Source of the DNA: Christensenella sp964592155
GTDB taxonomy: Bacteria > Bacillota > Clostridia > Christensenellales > Christensenellaceae
NCBI GenBank assembly: GCA_964592155.1
Contig: CAZQDA010000007.1
Location: 1 to 54,886, forward strand
DNA length: 54,886 nt
Direction of reading: 5' to 3'
The translations under genes were made by a program, and so were the position numbers. Below, in pieces: positions 14,807 through 22,941 of this stretch. Every line of letters starts with the position of its first letter. The first letter of the stretch is position 1. Under the pieces are notes generated by a model. That model was not told where the DNA came from. It ran no database searches and saw only the letters and a program-made list of their open reading frames with translations.

Positions 14807-15460
14807 ATGATCGCAGAGGTTTTTCATTTATATGTTACGCGCTGGGACCTTTTTTCGGAATTGATTCTCCAGCATTTGCAGTTGTCTTTTATTTCAATCG
14901 GCCTTTCAGCACTGATCGGTATTCTGTTCGGGATTCTGATTTCAGAGCATGCAAAATTTTCTTTGCCGGTCTTGGGAATTACAAACTTCATTTACACCAT
15001 TCCGTCAATCGCGATGCTTGGTTTTCTGGTGCCCGCGACGGGGATTGGAGACCTTACCGCGATCATTGCCCTTACGGTTTACGGACTGTTGCCCATGGTG
15101 CGCAATACGCACACTGGAATCAAAAATATCTCTGCTGTAATCATTGAAGCGGGCAAGGGGATGGGCTCCACCAAAGGGCAGCTTTTATATAAAATAAAGC
15201 TTCCGCTCGCCATGCCTGTGATTCTTGCAGGCGCGCGAAACATGATTGTAATGACGATCGCCCTGTGCGGCATCGCTTCCTTTGTGGGTGCGGGCGGGCT
15301 CGGCGTTGCGATTTACCGTGGAATTACGACGAACAATATGGCGATGACGGTCGCGGGGAGTCTTCTCATTGCGGCGCTTGCGCTGATTGCAGACCTGATC
15401 GCGGGAATCTTCGAAAAGAGGATTTATAGAAAAATCAACGGGAAAGGCAGAAAATCATGA
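14807..15460 (+). CDS. Glycine betaine/choline-type ABC transporter permease
   Basis: A 217-residue inner-membrane permease of the OpuBB/OpuCB/ProW type with about five or six helices. It has the EAA-like cytoplasmic loop IIEAGKGMGSTKGQLLYKIKLPLAMPVILAGARN (about 120-153) that contacts the ATPase, and FVGAGGLG near 160. It moves quaternary amines or related osmoprotectants together with the next two gene products. AGGAAG precedes the ATG. Its stop overlaps the start of the binding-protein gene by 4 bp (ATGA), so it is translationally coupled. Substrate specificity is not deducible. Confidence 0.9.
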   Translation: MIAEVFHLYVTRWDLFSELILQHLQLSFISIGLSALIGILFGILISEHAKFSLPVLGITNFIYTIPSIAMLGFLVPATGIGDLTAIIALTVYGLLPMVRNTHTGIKNISAVIIEAGKGMGSTKGQLLYKIKLPLAMPVILAGARNMIVMTIALCGIASFVGAGGLGVAIYRGITTNNMAMTVAGSLLIAALALIADLIAGIFEKRIYRKINGKGRKS

Positions 15461-16356
15461 AACAGTGGAAATGGACGGCGTTTGTACTTGCGGTGGTAAT
15501 GGGGATTGCGGTCTTTTTGACAGGCTGCGCGCAAAAGCAGGACGATACCATCAAGATCGCGACAAAGCCGATGACCGAGCAGTTTATTTTAAGCGAGATG
15601 ATTGCCGCGTTGATTGAACAAGACACAGATCTTAAGGTGGAGATCACAAAAGGCATTGCCGGCGGCACAGGAAACATCCATCCGGCGATGCTCAAAGGCG
15701 ATTTTGACCTGTACCCTGAATATACCGGAACAGCGTGGACAGATGTATTGAAAAACAAAACGGTGGAATCTCCTGAGGAGATGTATGCAAAGCTTCAGGA
15801 GCAATACCGGCAGCAGTTCCAGATGGATTGGGTGGGGCTTTACGGATTTAACAATACCTATGCATTTGCGGTCAAAAAAGAGTTTGCGGATCAGAATAAC
15901 CTTTCCACGTTCTCGGACCTAGCGGCGATTTCGCCCGAGCTTTCATTTGGCGCGGAATATGACTTTTACGAACGCGAGGATGGATATACTCCGCTGTGCA
16001 AGGCGTATGGCCTTGCGTTTCAATCCACAAAGGATTTGGATATCGGCCTGAAATATAAGGCGATCGGTGAGGAGCAGGTAGATGTAATCAATGCGTTTAC
16101 AACGGATGGTATGCTGGACGTGTATGGCCTTAAAACGCTCGAAGACGACAAGAATTTTTTCCAGTCCTACTATTGCGGAACGGTAGTGCGTGAAGAAACG
16201 CTTGCGGCGCATCCGGAGATGAAAGACGTGCTTATGAAGATGGACGGCATCCTGACGGACGAGGAAATGTCCCAGATGAACTCGCAGGTAGAAAACGAGG
16301 GTAGGGATGAAAAGGACGTTGCAATTGAATTTTTGCAGAAAAAAGGATTGTTATGA
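15457..16356 (+). CDS. Osmoprotectant ABC transporter substrate-binding lipoprotein
   Basis: A 299-residue binding protein of the OpuBC/OpuCC family. The signal peptide ends in the lipobox FLTGC with Cys at about residue 24. It then has the family-typical opening TIKIATKPMTEQFILSEMIAALIE, GGTGNIHPAMLKGDFDLYPEYTGTAW (about 65-90), and the late segment NAFTTDGMLDVYGLKTLEDDKNFF. It should sit on the outer membrane face and deliver choline, betaine or carnitine-like compounds to the permease. It is coupled by ATGA overlaps to both neighbours. The order permease, binding protein, ATPase differs from the ATPase-first order of Bacillus opu operons. Confidence 0.9.
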   Translation: MKQWKWTAFVLAVVMGIAVFLTGCAQKQDDTIKIATKPMTEQFILSEMIAALIEQDTDLKVEITKGIAGGTGNIHPAMLKGDFDLYPEYTGTAWTDVLKNKTVESPEEMYAKLQEQYRQQFQMDWVGLYGFNNTYAFAVKKEFADQNNLSTFSDLAAISPELSFGAEYDFYEREDGYTPLCKAYGLAFQSTKDLDIGLKYKAIGEEQVDVINAFTTDGMLDVYGLKTLEDDKNFFQSYYCGTVVREETLAAHPEMKDVLMKMDGILTDEEMSQMNSQVENEGRDEKDVAIEFLQKKGLL

Positions 16357-17084
16357 GCGAGCAGATCATAAGATTTGACCATGTGCAAAAGAAATATGAT
16401 GAAAAATATGCGCTCAAAGACCTTTCCTATGGGATTGAAAAAGGCGAGTTTGTAACGATTGTGGGCGGAAGCGGCGGCGGAAAAACGACCATGCTCAAAA
16501 TGATCAACGGCCTTTTGCTGCCGGACGGCGGCAGCGTACAGGTAAACGGATGCGACACAAAAGAGGCTGATCTCATAGAGCTTCGCCGCAAAATTGGATA
16601 TGTCATTCAGGGCGGGGCGTTGTTTCCGCATCTTTGCGTGCGTGAGAATATCGAATACGTACCCAGATTGCACAAGCAAATTCTTTCCGATAAGCAGGTG
16701 GAAGACTTGTTGCAAATGGTTGCGCTTCCTGCGGACTTGCAGGGGCGAAACATAAACGAGCTATCCGGTGGTCAGCAGCAGCGCGTAGGCATTGCGCGGG
16801 CGCTTGCGGCGCAGCCGGAAATCATATTGATGGACGAGCCGTTCGGCGCGGTGGACGGCATTACGCGAAAACAGTTGCAGGATGCGATTCTGGACATATT
16901 TCAAAGAACGGGAGTGACCATTGTGTTTGTGACGCACGATCTGCGCGAGGCGGTGCGTCTGGGCACGAGACTGCTGATTTTGAACGAAGGAGAAATCGTG
17001 CAGCAGGGAACTCCGAAAGAGGTGGTGGATACGCCAAAGGTGGCTTATGTTCGGCAACTTTTGGAACAACTCGATTGCACGTGA
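16353..17084 (+). CDS. Osmoprotectant ABC transporter ATP-binding protein
   Basis: A 243-residue ABC ATPase. Walker A is GGSGGGKTT (about 38-46), the signature LSGGQQQRVGIARAL (about 133-147), Walker B IILMDEPFGAVD (about 155-166), and the switch His lies in FVTHD near 190. It matches OpuCA/ProV in the core but lacks the C-terminal CBS pair that senses ionic strength in OpuA and OpuC ATPases, so gating by osmolarity through CBS domains is unlikely. It is the last gene of the operon and overlaps the binding-protein stop by 4 bp. No clear terminator follows before the next promoter. Confidence 0.92.
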   Translation: MSEQIIRFDHVQKKYDEKYALKDLSYGIEKGEFVTIVGGSGGGKTTMLKMINGLLLPDGGSVQVNGCDTKEADLIELRRKIGYVIQGGALFPHLCVRENIEYVPRLHKQILSDKQVEDLLQMVALPADLQGRNINELSGGQQQRVGIARALAAQPEIILMDEPFGAVDGITRKQLQDAILDIFQRTGVTIVFVTHDLREAVRLGTRLLILNEGEIVQQGTPKEVVDTPKVAYVRQLLEQLDCT

Positions 17085-17092
17085 TTTTTTCC

Positions 17093-17121
17093 TTGCATTG
17101 GTGCGCGAAAAGTAATATTGT
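17093..17121 (+). promoter_or_regulatory. Promoter of the VOC protein gene
   Basis: TTGCAT (17093-17098), 17-bp spacer, TATTGT (17116-17121). Confidence 0.5.
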
Positions 17122-17169
17122 TAGTAGTGAAAATCATGAATAAAAAGCATATCAAGGAGGATTTTTACG

Positions 17170-17586
17170 ATGGCAAAATTAGAAGGACTGGCACACATTG
17201 GAATTTTTATTACGGACGTTGCAAAATCAAAGAAGTTTTATGAGGATGTGCTCGATTTTGAAACGACGTGGGAGTGCGGGCTATTGGAGGCGGACGGAAC
17301 GACGACAAAGATCGCGTTTGTAAAGAACGGTAATCTGGTTTTGGAACTGGTGGAGACGGCAAATCCGCAAAAGCGGCAGGACGGCTGGGTGGATCATATT
17401 GCGATCGCTGTTGAGGATATCGAAGCGGTACAGAAGATGCTCCTTGAGCGCGGTGTGGAATTTGAATCAAAAGACGTGATATTTGGAGACACGGTGTTTC
17501 CGAATGGAACCAAATGGCTGACCTTCCGGGGGCCGGATGGGGAACATCTTGAGATCAATGAAATCATGCCTTACGAAAGAGCATAA
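17170..17586 (+). CDS. VOC (glyoxalase/bleomycin resistance) superfamily protein
   Basis: A 138-residue single-unit VOC protein with the two beta-alpha-beta-beta-beta modules. Likely metal ligands are His10 (LAHIGIFI), Glu in LVLELVE near 61, His near 77 (WVDHIAIAV) and Glu near 126 (EHLEINE). This full set suggests a metal-dependent glyoxalase-like, epimerase-like or dioxygenase-like enzyme, but the substrate cannot be read. AAGGAGG lies well placed before the ATG. It is monocistronic. Family call is firm and role unknown. Confidence 0.87.
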   Translation: MAKLEGLAHIGIFITDVAKSKKFYEDVLDFETTWECGLLEADGTTTKIAFVKNGNLVLELVETANPQKRQDGWVDHIAIAVEDIEAVQKMLLERGVEFESKDVIFGDTVFPNGTKWLTFRGPDGEHLEINEIMPYERA

Positions 17587-17760
17587 ATTTCTGAAAAAAC
17601 ACGTAGTATCCATCCGGGCCATGAAGGAAAATTGAAACGTTTTACGTTAATGAATTGTTTACAAATGATCTTCATGAAATGTGATTACCAAGCCCTTGAA
17701 CAGATTATCTATATATTGTAATTGGGCGGTATAAACAAGACAAGGAAAGGATGGAACACT

Positions 17761-18057
17761 ATGCGTATCATGGTTGATAATCTGGCGGTGGATATTGATA
17801 ATCGTACGGTTTCACGCGGAGACGAGCAGATCAGATTGACCGCTAAGGAGTATGAAGTACTCAAGTATCTTGCACTTAATAAGGATAAAGTTGTTTCGCG
17901 CGCAGAACTGCTGGAGCATGTCTGGGATTGCGATTATGATTGTTTCTCTAATGTGGTGGATGTATATATCAGATTTTTGAGGGCCAAGATAGACGACGGT
18001 CATCATAAAAAATTGATTAAGACATTCCGAAAGCAAGGATATTCATTGACAGCGTAA
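17761..18057 (+). CDS. Orphan OmpR/PhoB-type winged-helix DNA-binding protein
   Basis: A 98-residue protein consisting only of the C-terminal effector domain of OmpR/PhoB response regulators. The N-terminal strands are MVDNLAVDIDNRTVSRGDEQIRL, then LTAKEYEVLKYLALNKDKVVSRAELLEHVW, the recognition-helix region NVVDVYIRFLRAKID, and the wing IKTFRKQGYSL. There is no receiver domain or aspartate, so it cannot be phosphorylated in the usual way. I chose ATG 17761 because AAGGA lies 9 nt before it; an upstream ATG at 17722 has no ribosome site. No kinase is adjacent. It is probably a constitutive or protein-regulated transcription factor (inference). I see no upstream receiver-coding remnant, so decay from a complete regulator is not evident. 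Confidence 0.85.
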   Translation: MRIMVDNLAVDIDNRTVSRGDEQIRLTAKEYEVLKYLALNKDKVVSRAELLEHVWDCDYDCFSNVVDVYIRFLRAKIDDGHHKKLIKTFRKQGYSLTA

Positions 18058-18069
18058 ATGCACACAGAA

Positions 18070-18098
18070 GGGGACCGGCGCAGGCAGGTCTCTTTTTT
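18070..18098 (+). terminator. Terminator of the orphan winged-helix gene
   Basis: A hairpin of GGGGACC with GGTCTCT (two wobbles) around a 10-nt loop, followed by six T. Confidence 0.65.
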
Positions 18099-18138
18099 GT
18101 TGCATAAAATATCCGGTTAAAAAAGACAAATACGGGCG

Positions 18139-18167
18139 TTGCGGGAAAGAGGAGAAAAGATTATACT
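18139..18167 (+). promoter_or_regulatory. Promoter of the dehydrogenase pair
   Basis: TTGCGG (18139-18144), 17-bp spacer, TATACT (18162-18167). Confidence 0.5.
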
Positions 18168-18252
18168 ATAGGCACAACCAAAGACAGCTTTTCCATAAGA
18201 TATTAAAACAAAATAATGTCAACAATCGACAAAATAAAGGAGAAGTAGACTG

Positions 18253-19743
18253 ATGAAAAAGTATCGGCTCTTTATTGACAACGAGTGGACGGACGCAAAA
18301 GATGCACAGACCTTTGTTTCCTATAATCCGGCGACAGGCGAGCCGGAGGCAGAGCTTGCAAAAGCATCGGCGCAGGACGTGGACAGGGCGGTTGCAGCGG
18401 CAAAGGCCGCTTTTGACAGCGGCATATGGTCGGGGCTTGATCCGGAGGAACGCGGAGCTTATCTTCTTCGCGCGGCGCAGATCATGGAGCGGCGTGCAGA
18501 AGAGCTTGCCATATGTGAAACCAGAGATGCAGGCAAACCGATTCGCGAGTCGCGGGATGTGGACATTCCTTACGCAATCCGCGCGATGGAATATTTTTCC
18601 AAAGTGATGACAGCCATGAAAGGCGAAGTAATTCATATTCCGGGAAACTTCGCGTTTGATTATGTGACCTACGAGCCGATGGGCGTGGTGGGAACCATTT
18701 CGCCATGGAATTTTCCTTTGCATTTGTTTACGCGCGCCGTATGCCCTGCGCTTGCAGCAGGTAATACTGTAGTTGCAAAAGCATCTTCCCTGACGCCGGT
18801 GACCTCGCAAATGATGGGCGAAATTTTTCTGGAGGCCGGATTTCCGGCAGGTGTGGTAAACATCGTATCCGGCCCGGGCGCAGTGGTGGGCGAGGCGGTT
18901 ATGGCAAACAGGGACGTAAGCATGGTGTCGTTTACAGGTTCTGAAGAGGTAGGGCGCAGTCTTCTCGAACAAAGCTCTCGTTCGGCGGTAATCAAAAAAC
19001 TGATTTTGGAGCTGGGCGGCAAAGGCCCGATCATTGTTCATGAGGATTGCGACATCAGCGGCGCGGTGAATTCCACCATTCAGGGGTTCTGTTTAAATCA
19101 GGGTGAGGTCTGCTGCGCTTCCACGCGCTTGATTCTCCACGAAAAAATCTATGACCGTTTTATGGAGCTTTTGCTCAAGCGCATAGCCTCCCTGCGTATC
19201 GGCGACCCGATGGACCCGCAGACGCAGATTGGCACGCTCATAGACCGTCATCAGCTTGAGGTGGTGAATGGATACGTACAGGGTGCAATCCGCGCGGGCG
19301 CGCAGGTATTGTGCGGCGGAAAGCCCGTCACGCAGGGCGTGTGTGCAAAAGGGAATTATTATCCTCCCACCGTGCTTGCAAATGTGACGCCGGACATGGC
19401 GTGCGTGCGGGAGGAAATCTTCGGCCCTGTGCTGTGCGTGCTGACCTACAGGGATGAAGACGAGGCCGTGCGTCTTGCAAACGATACGGAATTTGGTTTG
19501 GGCGCGGCTGTGTGGAGCGAAAACCCGCGGGTGCTTTACCGGATGAGCAAAAAGCTTGACGCGGGCACTGTATGGCAGAATTGCAATGTCATGTCCAAGC
19601 TGGAAGCGCCCTACGGCGGCAACAAAAACAGCGGAATCGGCAGGGAAAACGGGACGCATGGCATTTTGGAATATATGAAGACAAAGAACAACATTGTATA
19701 TGTGGGCAACGAATACGACAATTTCTTTGGATTTAAGGAGTAG
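18253..19743 (+). CDS. NAD(P)-dependent aldehyde dehydrogenase family protein
   Basis: A 496-residue ALDH of standard length that oxidises an aldehyde to the acid with NAD(P). The cofactor motif SFTGSEEVG is near 222, the general-base Glu lies in LELGGKGP near 250, and the catalytic Cys in NQGEVCCASTR near 285. EIFGPVL near 393 is the late conserved motif. Its overall pattern resembles betaine-aldehyde or gamma-aminobutyraldehyde dehydrogenases, but I do not assign a substrate. AAGGAG precedes the ATG. The alcohol dehydrogenase gene follows after 4 bp, suggesting an alcohol-to-aldehyde-to-acid sequence. The nearby osmoprotectant transporter makes choline to betaine a tempting but unproven idea. 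Confidence 0.92.
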   Translation: MKKYRLFIDNEWTDAKDAQTFVSYNPATGEPEAELAKASAQDVDRAVAAAKAAFDSGIWSGLDPEERGAYLLRAAQIMERRAEELAICETRDAGKPIRESRDVDIPYAIRAMEYFSKVMTAMKGEVIHIPGNFAFDYVTYEPMGVVGTISPWNFPLHLFTRAVCPALAAGNTVVAKASSLTPVTSQMMGEIFLEAGFPAGVVNIVSGPGAVVGEAVMANRDVSMVSFTGSEEVGRSLLEQSSRSAVIKKLILELGGKGPIIVHEDCDISGAVNSTIQGFCLNQGEVCCASTRLILHEKIYDRFMELLLKRIASLRIGDPMDPQTQIGTLIDRHQLEVVNGYVQGAIRAGAQVLCGGKPVTQGVCAKGNYYPPTVLANVTPDMACVREEIFGPVLCVLTYRDEDEAVRLANDTEFGLGAAVWSENPRVLYRMSKKLDAGTVWQNCNVMSKLEAPYGGNKNSGIGRENGTHGILEYMKTKNNIVYVGNEYDNFFGFKE

Positions 19744-19747
19744 AGCG

Positions 19748-20806
19748 GTGAAAGCGTTGGTAAAAACTGCCAAGGGCAAAGGAAATCTGGAAGTGCGTGA
19801 GGTTTCTGTGCCAAAGGTTGCGCATGGGGACGATGTGCTCATTGAAATCACCGCTGCGGGAGTGTGCGGCACGGACATTCACATTCTGAAAGATGAATTT
19901 CCTTATTACCCGCCCGTAATCCTCGGTCATGAGTTCGCGGGAATTGTGAGGCAAACCGGCGCGGATGTAACGCGTTTTGCACAAGGTGACCTTGTGGTGG
20001 GCGAACCGCACACGCATTATTGCGGGAAATGTGAAATGTGCCGTGCGGGAAAAATTCAGCTTTGTCCGCATAAACGGTCTCCGGGCTGGGGCGTGGACGG
20101 TGCGTTCACTGACTACATCGTGATGCCGGAACTTTTTTTGCATCAAGTTCCGCAGAATGTGGATTGTGTTACGGCGGCGTTATGTGAACCTCTTGCAGTG
20201 GTAACGCACGGCGTACTCGAACATGGGCGCGTTGATCCGCAGGATATGGTTGCCGTAGTTGGCGCGGGGCCAATCGGTCTTCTTTCCGTGGTGGCGGCCT
20301 ATGCGGGCGGCGCGTCGGAGGTCATTTTAATTGGCACAGACGCGGATGAGGCGGTACGTTTTCCTGTGGCGCGCAGGTTGGGCGTGCGCCGTGTGATCAA
20401 TGCGCAAAGAGAAGATGCGGCGCAGACGGTGGCAGAACTCACCGGCGGGCGCGGGGTTGACACAGTTGTGGAGGCAAGCGGTGCGGAAGCGGGGATTAAC
20501 ACAGCAGCGGATATTGTCAAAAAATGCGGTAAAATCACTGTGGTGGGAATGCCCGGAGATGAACGGCTGAATATCAAATGGCTGGAAATGGTCAATAAAG
20601 TTTTGGATGTGCATTTCAGTTTTAGCTCGAGCGTTTCCTCATGGGAGCGCGCGCTTGGTATCATGGAGAGGACGCCTTATGATCTGAGCGCTTTGGTAAC
20701 GCACAGGGTAAGCATCGCGGACTGGGAACGCGCCTTTGCGGATATTGCATCCGGCAGGGCGATTAAGGTGATGTTTGTGCCGGAGAGCCGGGAAACCTGC
20801 CTGTAA
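19748..20806 (+). CDS. Zinc-dependent medium-chain alcohol dehydrogenase
   Basis: A 352-residue MDR enzyme. Catalytic zinc ligands are in AAGVCGTDIHIL (Cys and Asp/His region near 38) and ILGHEFAG (near 58). The structural-zinc Cys set lies in HYCGKCEMCRAGKIQLC (about 90-106). The Rossmann motif VGAGPIGLLS is near 170. It resembles threonine, sorbitol or butanediol dehydrogenases. The start is GTG 19748 with AAGGAG 7 nt upstream; an ATG at 19694 lies inside the preceding gene and would add a non-homologous tail. It is tightly linked to the aldehyde dehydrogenase upstream, so the two probably act in sequence on one polyol or amino alcohol. Confidence 0.9.
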   Translation: MKALVKTAKGKGNLEVREVSVPKVAHGDDVLIEITAAGVCGTDIHILKDEFPYYPPVILGHEFAGIVRQTGADVTRFAQGDLVVGEPHTHYCGKCEMCRAGKIQLCPHKRSPGWGVDGAFTDYIVMPELFLHQVPQNVDCVTAALCEPLAVVTHGVLEHGRVDPQDMVAVVGAGPIGLLSVVAAYAGGASEVILIGTDADEAVRFPVARRLGVRRVINAQREDAAQTVAELTGGRGVDTVVEASGAEAGINTAADIVKKCGKITVVGMPGDERLNIKWLEMVNKVLDVHFSFSSSVSSWERALGIMERTPYDLSALVTHRVSIADWERAFADIASGRAIKVMFVPESRETCL

Positions 20807-20840
20807 GCGCAGGAAATCGGCTTGTGTTTTGTGGCATAAG

Positions 20841-20884
20841 AAAAGGACGACTGATTGATTTGTTTTGATCAGTCGTCCTTTTTT
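20841..20884. terminator. Bidirectional terminator
   Basis: A 15-bp or longer perfect inverted repeat (AAAAGGACGACTGAT / ATCAGTCGTCCTTTT) between the convergent alcohol dehydrogenase and DUF4349 genes. Confidence 0.9.
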
Positions 20885-20891
20885 GGATTAT

Positions 20892-21995
20892 TTATTTTGT
20901 TTCGTTATCGTTTTTTGGTTCTTCGTGCGGCGGCTTGTTTTGCGGCGGCATCTGCTGCACAGGCGGAGCCTGCGGAGGCTGCCGGTATTGTGGATTCTGC
21001 TGCATCGGCTGCTGTTGCTGTGTATAAGGCGGCTGCGGACGATAGGGAGGCGGCACAACCTTTTTGGGATGCTTTGCACGATATTTTTTCATCAGGAAAC
21101 GCACCAGCTTGACGATCAGGACTGTTGCAACCGCAAAGATGGCGATTACGATCAGCACCGGCAGCGCGGCGGCCCAGAAGATGGCAAACCCTTCCCAAAA
21201 ACCGTTTACGCCTGCCATAGACATTGCAAACGCGTCGGAAGCGCGGTCACCTAAAGGCTTGCCGTCTTTGCCGATTGTCTCCGGCGTAATCTGCTCCGTG
21301 AGGGTCACATCCACCAAAACGTAATCGATCTGGGTATCCATAGAACGCTTATTCCCTTGTAGATTTTCGAGTTCTGCAATCGTATCCGCAATTTGATCCT
21401 CGATGGAAATAATATCATCGATTTCGGTTGCGGTCTGCAAATGCGTCATCAGGCGGGCTTTGCGCGCTTCGAGCACCGCGATGCGCGAGTCGATGTCTGT
21501 GTATTGATCGGTTACGTCGTTTGCGGATAATTGCTTATTGGTCACCTCGCCAATCGCGGAAAGGCGTTCCAAAAATCCGTCCATTTCATTTACAGGTACG
21601 CGCAGGGTGAAATAAGAGTTGCGTCCGTAAATCCGTCCTCCGTCCGGCGGCGTTGCGTCTGAGCTTTCATTTTCGATGTATCCGTTGACAGATGCCAGCT
21701 CGGCCTTGATCTTGCCATAATCCGCGTCGTAGTTTGTGGTATTGATGCTAAAGGTCGCGTTATAGGTCATTTTACGGTTCGCGTCAGCGGGAGTGCTGCC
21801 AAAATCACCTGCGCCTCCGGCTGTGTCCATTTCTCCTTCGGATATTTCCTCAGGAGCGGCAGGAACCGCTTCTTCCGCCCCGGCCTGCGGAGGAGCGCTC
21901 GCCATGGCTGATTTGGAATCTGCTACGGCGGACGGTGCAGAGCACGCGGTTAAAAAGATCATTGCGCATATGAGCAGAACAATCAATTTTTTCAT
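20892..21995 (-). CDS. DUF4349 domain-containing lipoprotein
   Basis: A 367-residue envelope protein. The signal peptide has the lipobox LTAC (Cys near 18) and is followed by an Ala/Pro/Glu linker. The DUF4349 domain runs from about 75 to 290 (KMTYNATFSINTTNYDADYGKIKAEL, then a coiled coil around IAVLEARKARLMTHLQTATEIDDIISIEDQI). One transmembrane helix follows (about 273-300, AIFWAAALPVLIVIAIFAVATVLIV), then a basic segment and a Pro/Gln-rich cytoplasmic tail of about 60 residues. I chose ATG 21995, 7 nt after GGAGG. It is divergent from a two-component system and may be in its regulon (inference). Function is unknown; a role in envelope sensing fits the architecture. Confidence 0.82.
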   Translation of the reverse strand: MKKLIVLLICAMIFLTACSAPSAVADSKSAMASAPPQAGAEEAVPAAPEEISEGEMDTAGGAGDFGSTPADANRKMTYNATFSINTTNYDADYGKIKAELASVNGYIENESSDATPPDGGRIYGRNSYFTLRVPVNEMDGFLERLSAIGEVTNKQLSANDVTDQYTDIDSRIAVLEARKARLMTHLQTATEIDDIISIEDQIADTIAELENLQGNKRSMDTQIDYVLVDVTLTEQITPETIGKDGKPLGDRASDAFAMSMAGVNGFWEGFAIFWAAALPVLIVIAIFAVATVLIVKLVRFLMKKYRAKHPKKVVPPPYRPQPPYTQQQQPMQQNPQYRQPPQAPPVQQMPPQNKPPHEEPKNDNETK

Positions 21996-22079
21996 AATAA
22001 AACCTCCATTCATGTACCTCATTTTCATCATTGGTAAAAGCAGAGTAAAAGATTATTACCTTCTGATCAGGTCAGTTTC

Positions 22080-22108
22080 ATTATAGCGAATTTTTCATGA
22101 AAGGGAAA
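22080..22108 (-). promoter_or_regulatory. Probable promoter of the DUF4349 gene
   Basis: Minus strand: perfect TATAAT (22080-22085) with weak TTTCCC (22103-22108) at a 17-bp spacing. Confidence 0.45.
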
Positions 22109-22114
22109 CAAACG

Positions 22115-22168
22115 TTAAGATATTCATAATTTATTAAGAAATTTCTTGCTGTTATCTTAATAATTAAG
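22115..22168. promoter_or_regulatory. Cluster of TTAAG repeats between DUF4349 and the two-component system
   Basis: TTAAGATA (22115-22122) and TATCTTAA (22153-22160) form a perfect inverted pair. Further TTAAG copies lie at 22134-22138 and 22164-22168. Such A/T-rich repeated half-sites are typical of OmpR-family response-regulator binding; assignment to the adjacent regulator is inference. Confidence 0.45.
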
Positions 22169-22209
22169 GTCTACACTGAATGATATTGACAAACAAACGG
22201 ATGGGATTA

Positions 22210-22218
22210 TGGTATAAT
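22210..22218 (+). promoter_or_regulatory. Extended -10 promoter of the two-component operon
   Basis: TGG-TATAAT (22210-22218). A TTGACA at 22186-22191 is 21 bp away, too far for a standard -35, so the extended -10 or activation by a regulator may be what drives it. Confidence 0.6.
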
Positions 22219-22248
22219 GAGGTATCATTATACGGAGGGAAACAAGGC

Positions 22249-22941
22249 ATGAATATTTTGGTGTGCGACGACGATAAGGAGATTGTCGACGCAATAGAGA
22301 TTTATCTGGTCAACGAGGGATATGAAGTACTCAAGGCGTATGACGGCGCGCAGGCGGTGAAATACGCGGAAACAGAAGATCTGCAGCTGATTATCATGGA
22401 CATCATGATGCCGGGTATGGACGGGATCAGGGCGACAATGAAGCTGCGCGAATACGCGAACATTCCTGTGATCATGCTCAGCGCCAAGTCGGAAGACAAT
22501 GACAAAATTTTAGGGCTTAATTCTGGCGCGGACGATTATCTCACCAAACCCTTTAATCCGCTGGAGCTGATGGCAAGGGTAAAATCCCAACTGCGGCGGT
22601 ATACCTCCCTTGGCAGCATGGAGACGGAAAAGGGCGTGATCCAGACGGGCGGGCTGGTGCTGGACGATATGAAAAAGACGGTGACAGTGGATGGGGAAAC
22701 CGTGAAGCTCACACCGATGGAATATAAAATATTGCGGTACCTGATGCAAAACATGGAGCGCGTGCTGTCCACAACGCAAATTTACGAAAGCGTGTGGGAC
22801 GAAAAGGCGGTCGGAGCGGAAAACACAATTGCCGTTCACATCCGGCGGATACGCGAAAAAATTGAAATTAATCCAAAGGAACCGAAATATTTGAAAGTGG
22901 TATGGGGCATTGGATACAAAATCGATAAAATCAAAGTATGA
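22249..22941 (+). CDS. OmpR/PhoB-family response regulator
   Basis: A 230-residue two-component regulator. The receiver domain has the acidic pocket CDDD (about 6-9), phospho-acceptor Asp51 in IIMDIMMPG, Ser in MLSAKSED near 80 and Lys in LTKPF near 101. The winged-helix effector spans about 130-228 (LTPMEYKILRYLMQN, then TIAVHIRRIREKIE, then VVWGIGYKI). ATG 22249 follows GGAGGG; an in-frame ATG at 22180 lies upstream of the promoter and is rejected. The pattern is closest to VanR-like regulators. It is co-transcribed with the overlapping histidine kinase gene. Confidence 0.93.
   Translation: MNILVCDDDKEIVDAIEIYLVNEGYEVLKAYDGAQAVKYAETEDLQLIIMDIMMPGMDGIRATMKLREYANIPVIMLSAKSEDNDKILGLNSGADDYLTKPFNPLELMARVKSQLRRYTSLGSMETEKGVIQTGGLVLDDMKKTVTVDGETVKLTPMEYKILRYLMQNMERVLSTTQIYESVWDEKAVGAENTIAVHIRRIREKIEINPKEPKYLKVVWGIGYKIDKIKV

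Noticed and set aside
17636..17648. AACGTTTTACGTT as a catabolite (cre) site
   Set aside because: It is a symmetric A/T-rich stretch but only loosely fits the cre consensus, and no sugar gene or clear promoter is attached.
22186..22191. TTGACA as -35 of the two-component promoter
   Set aside because: The spacer to TATAAT is 21 bp, outside the usable range; the extended -10 explains the promoter better.
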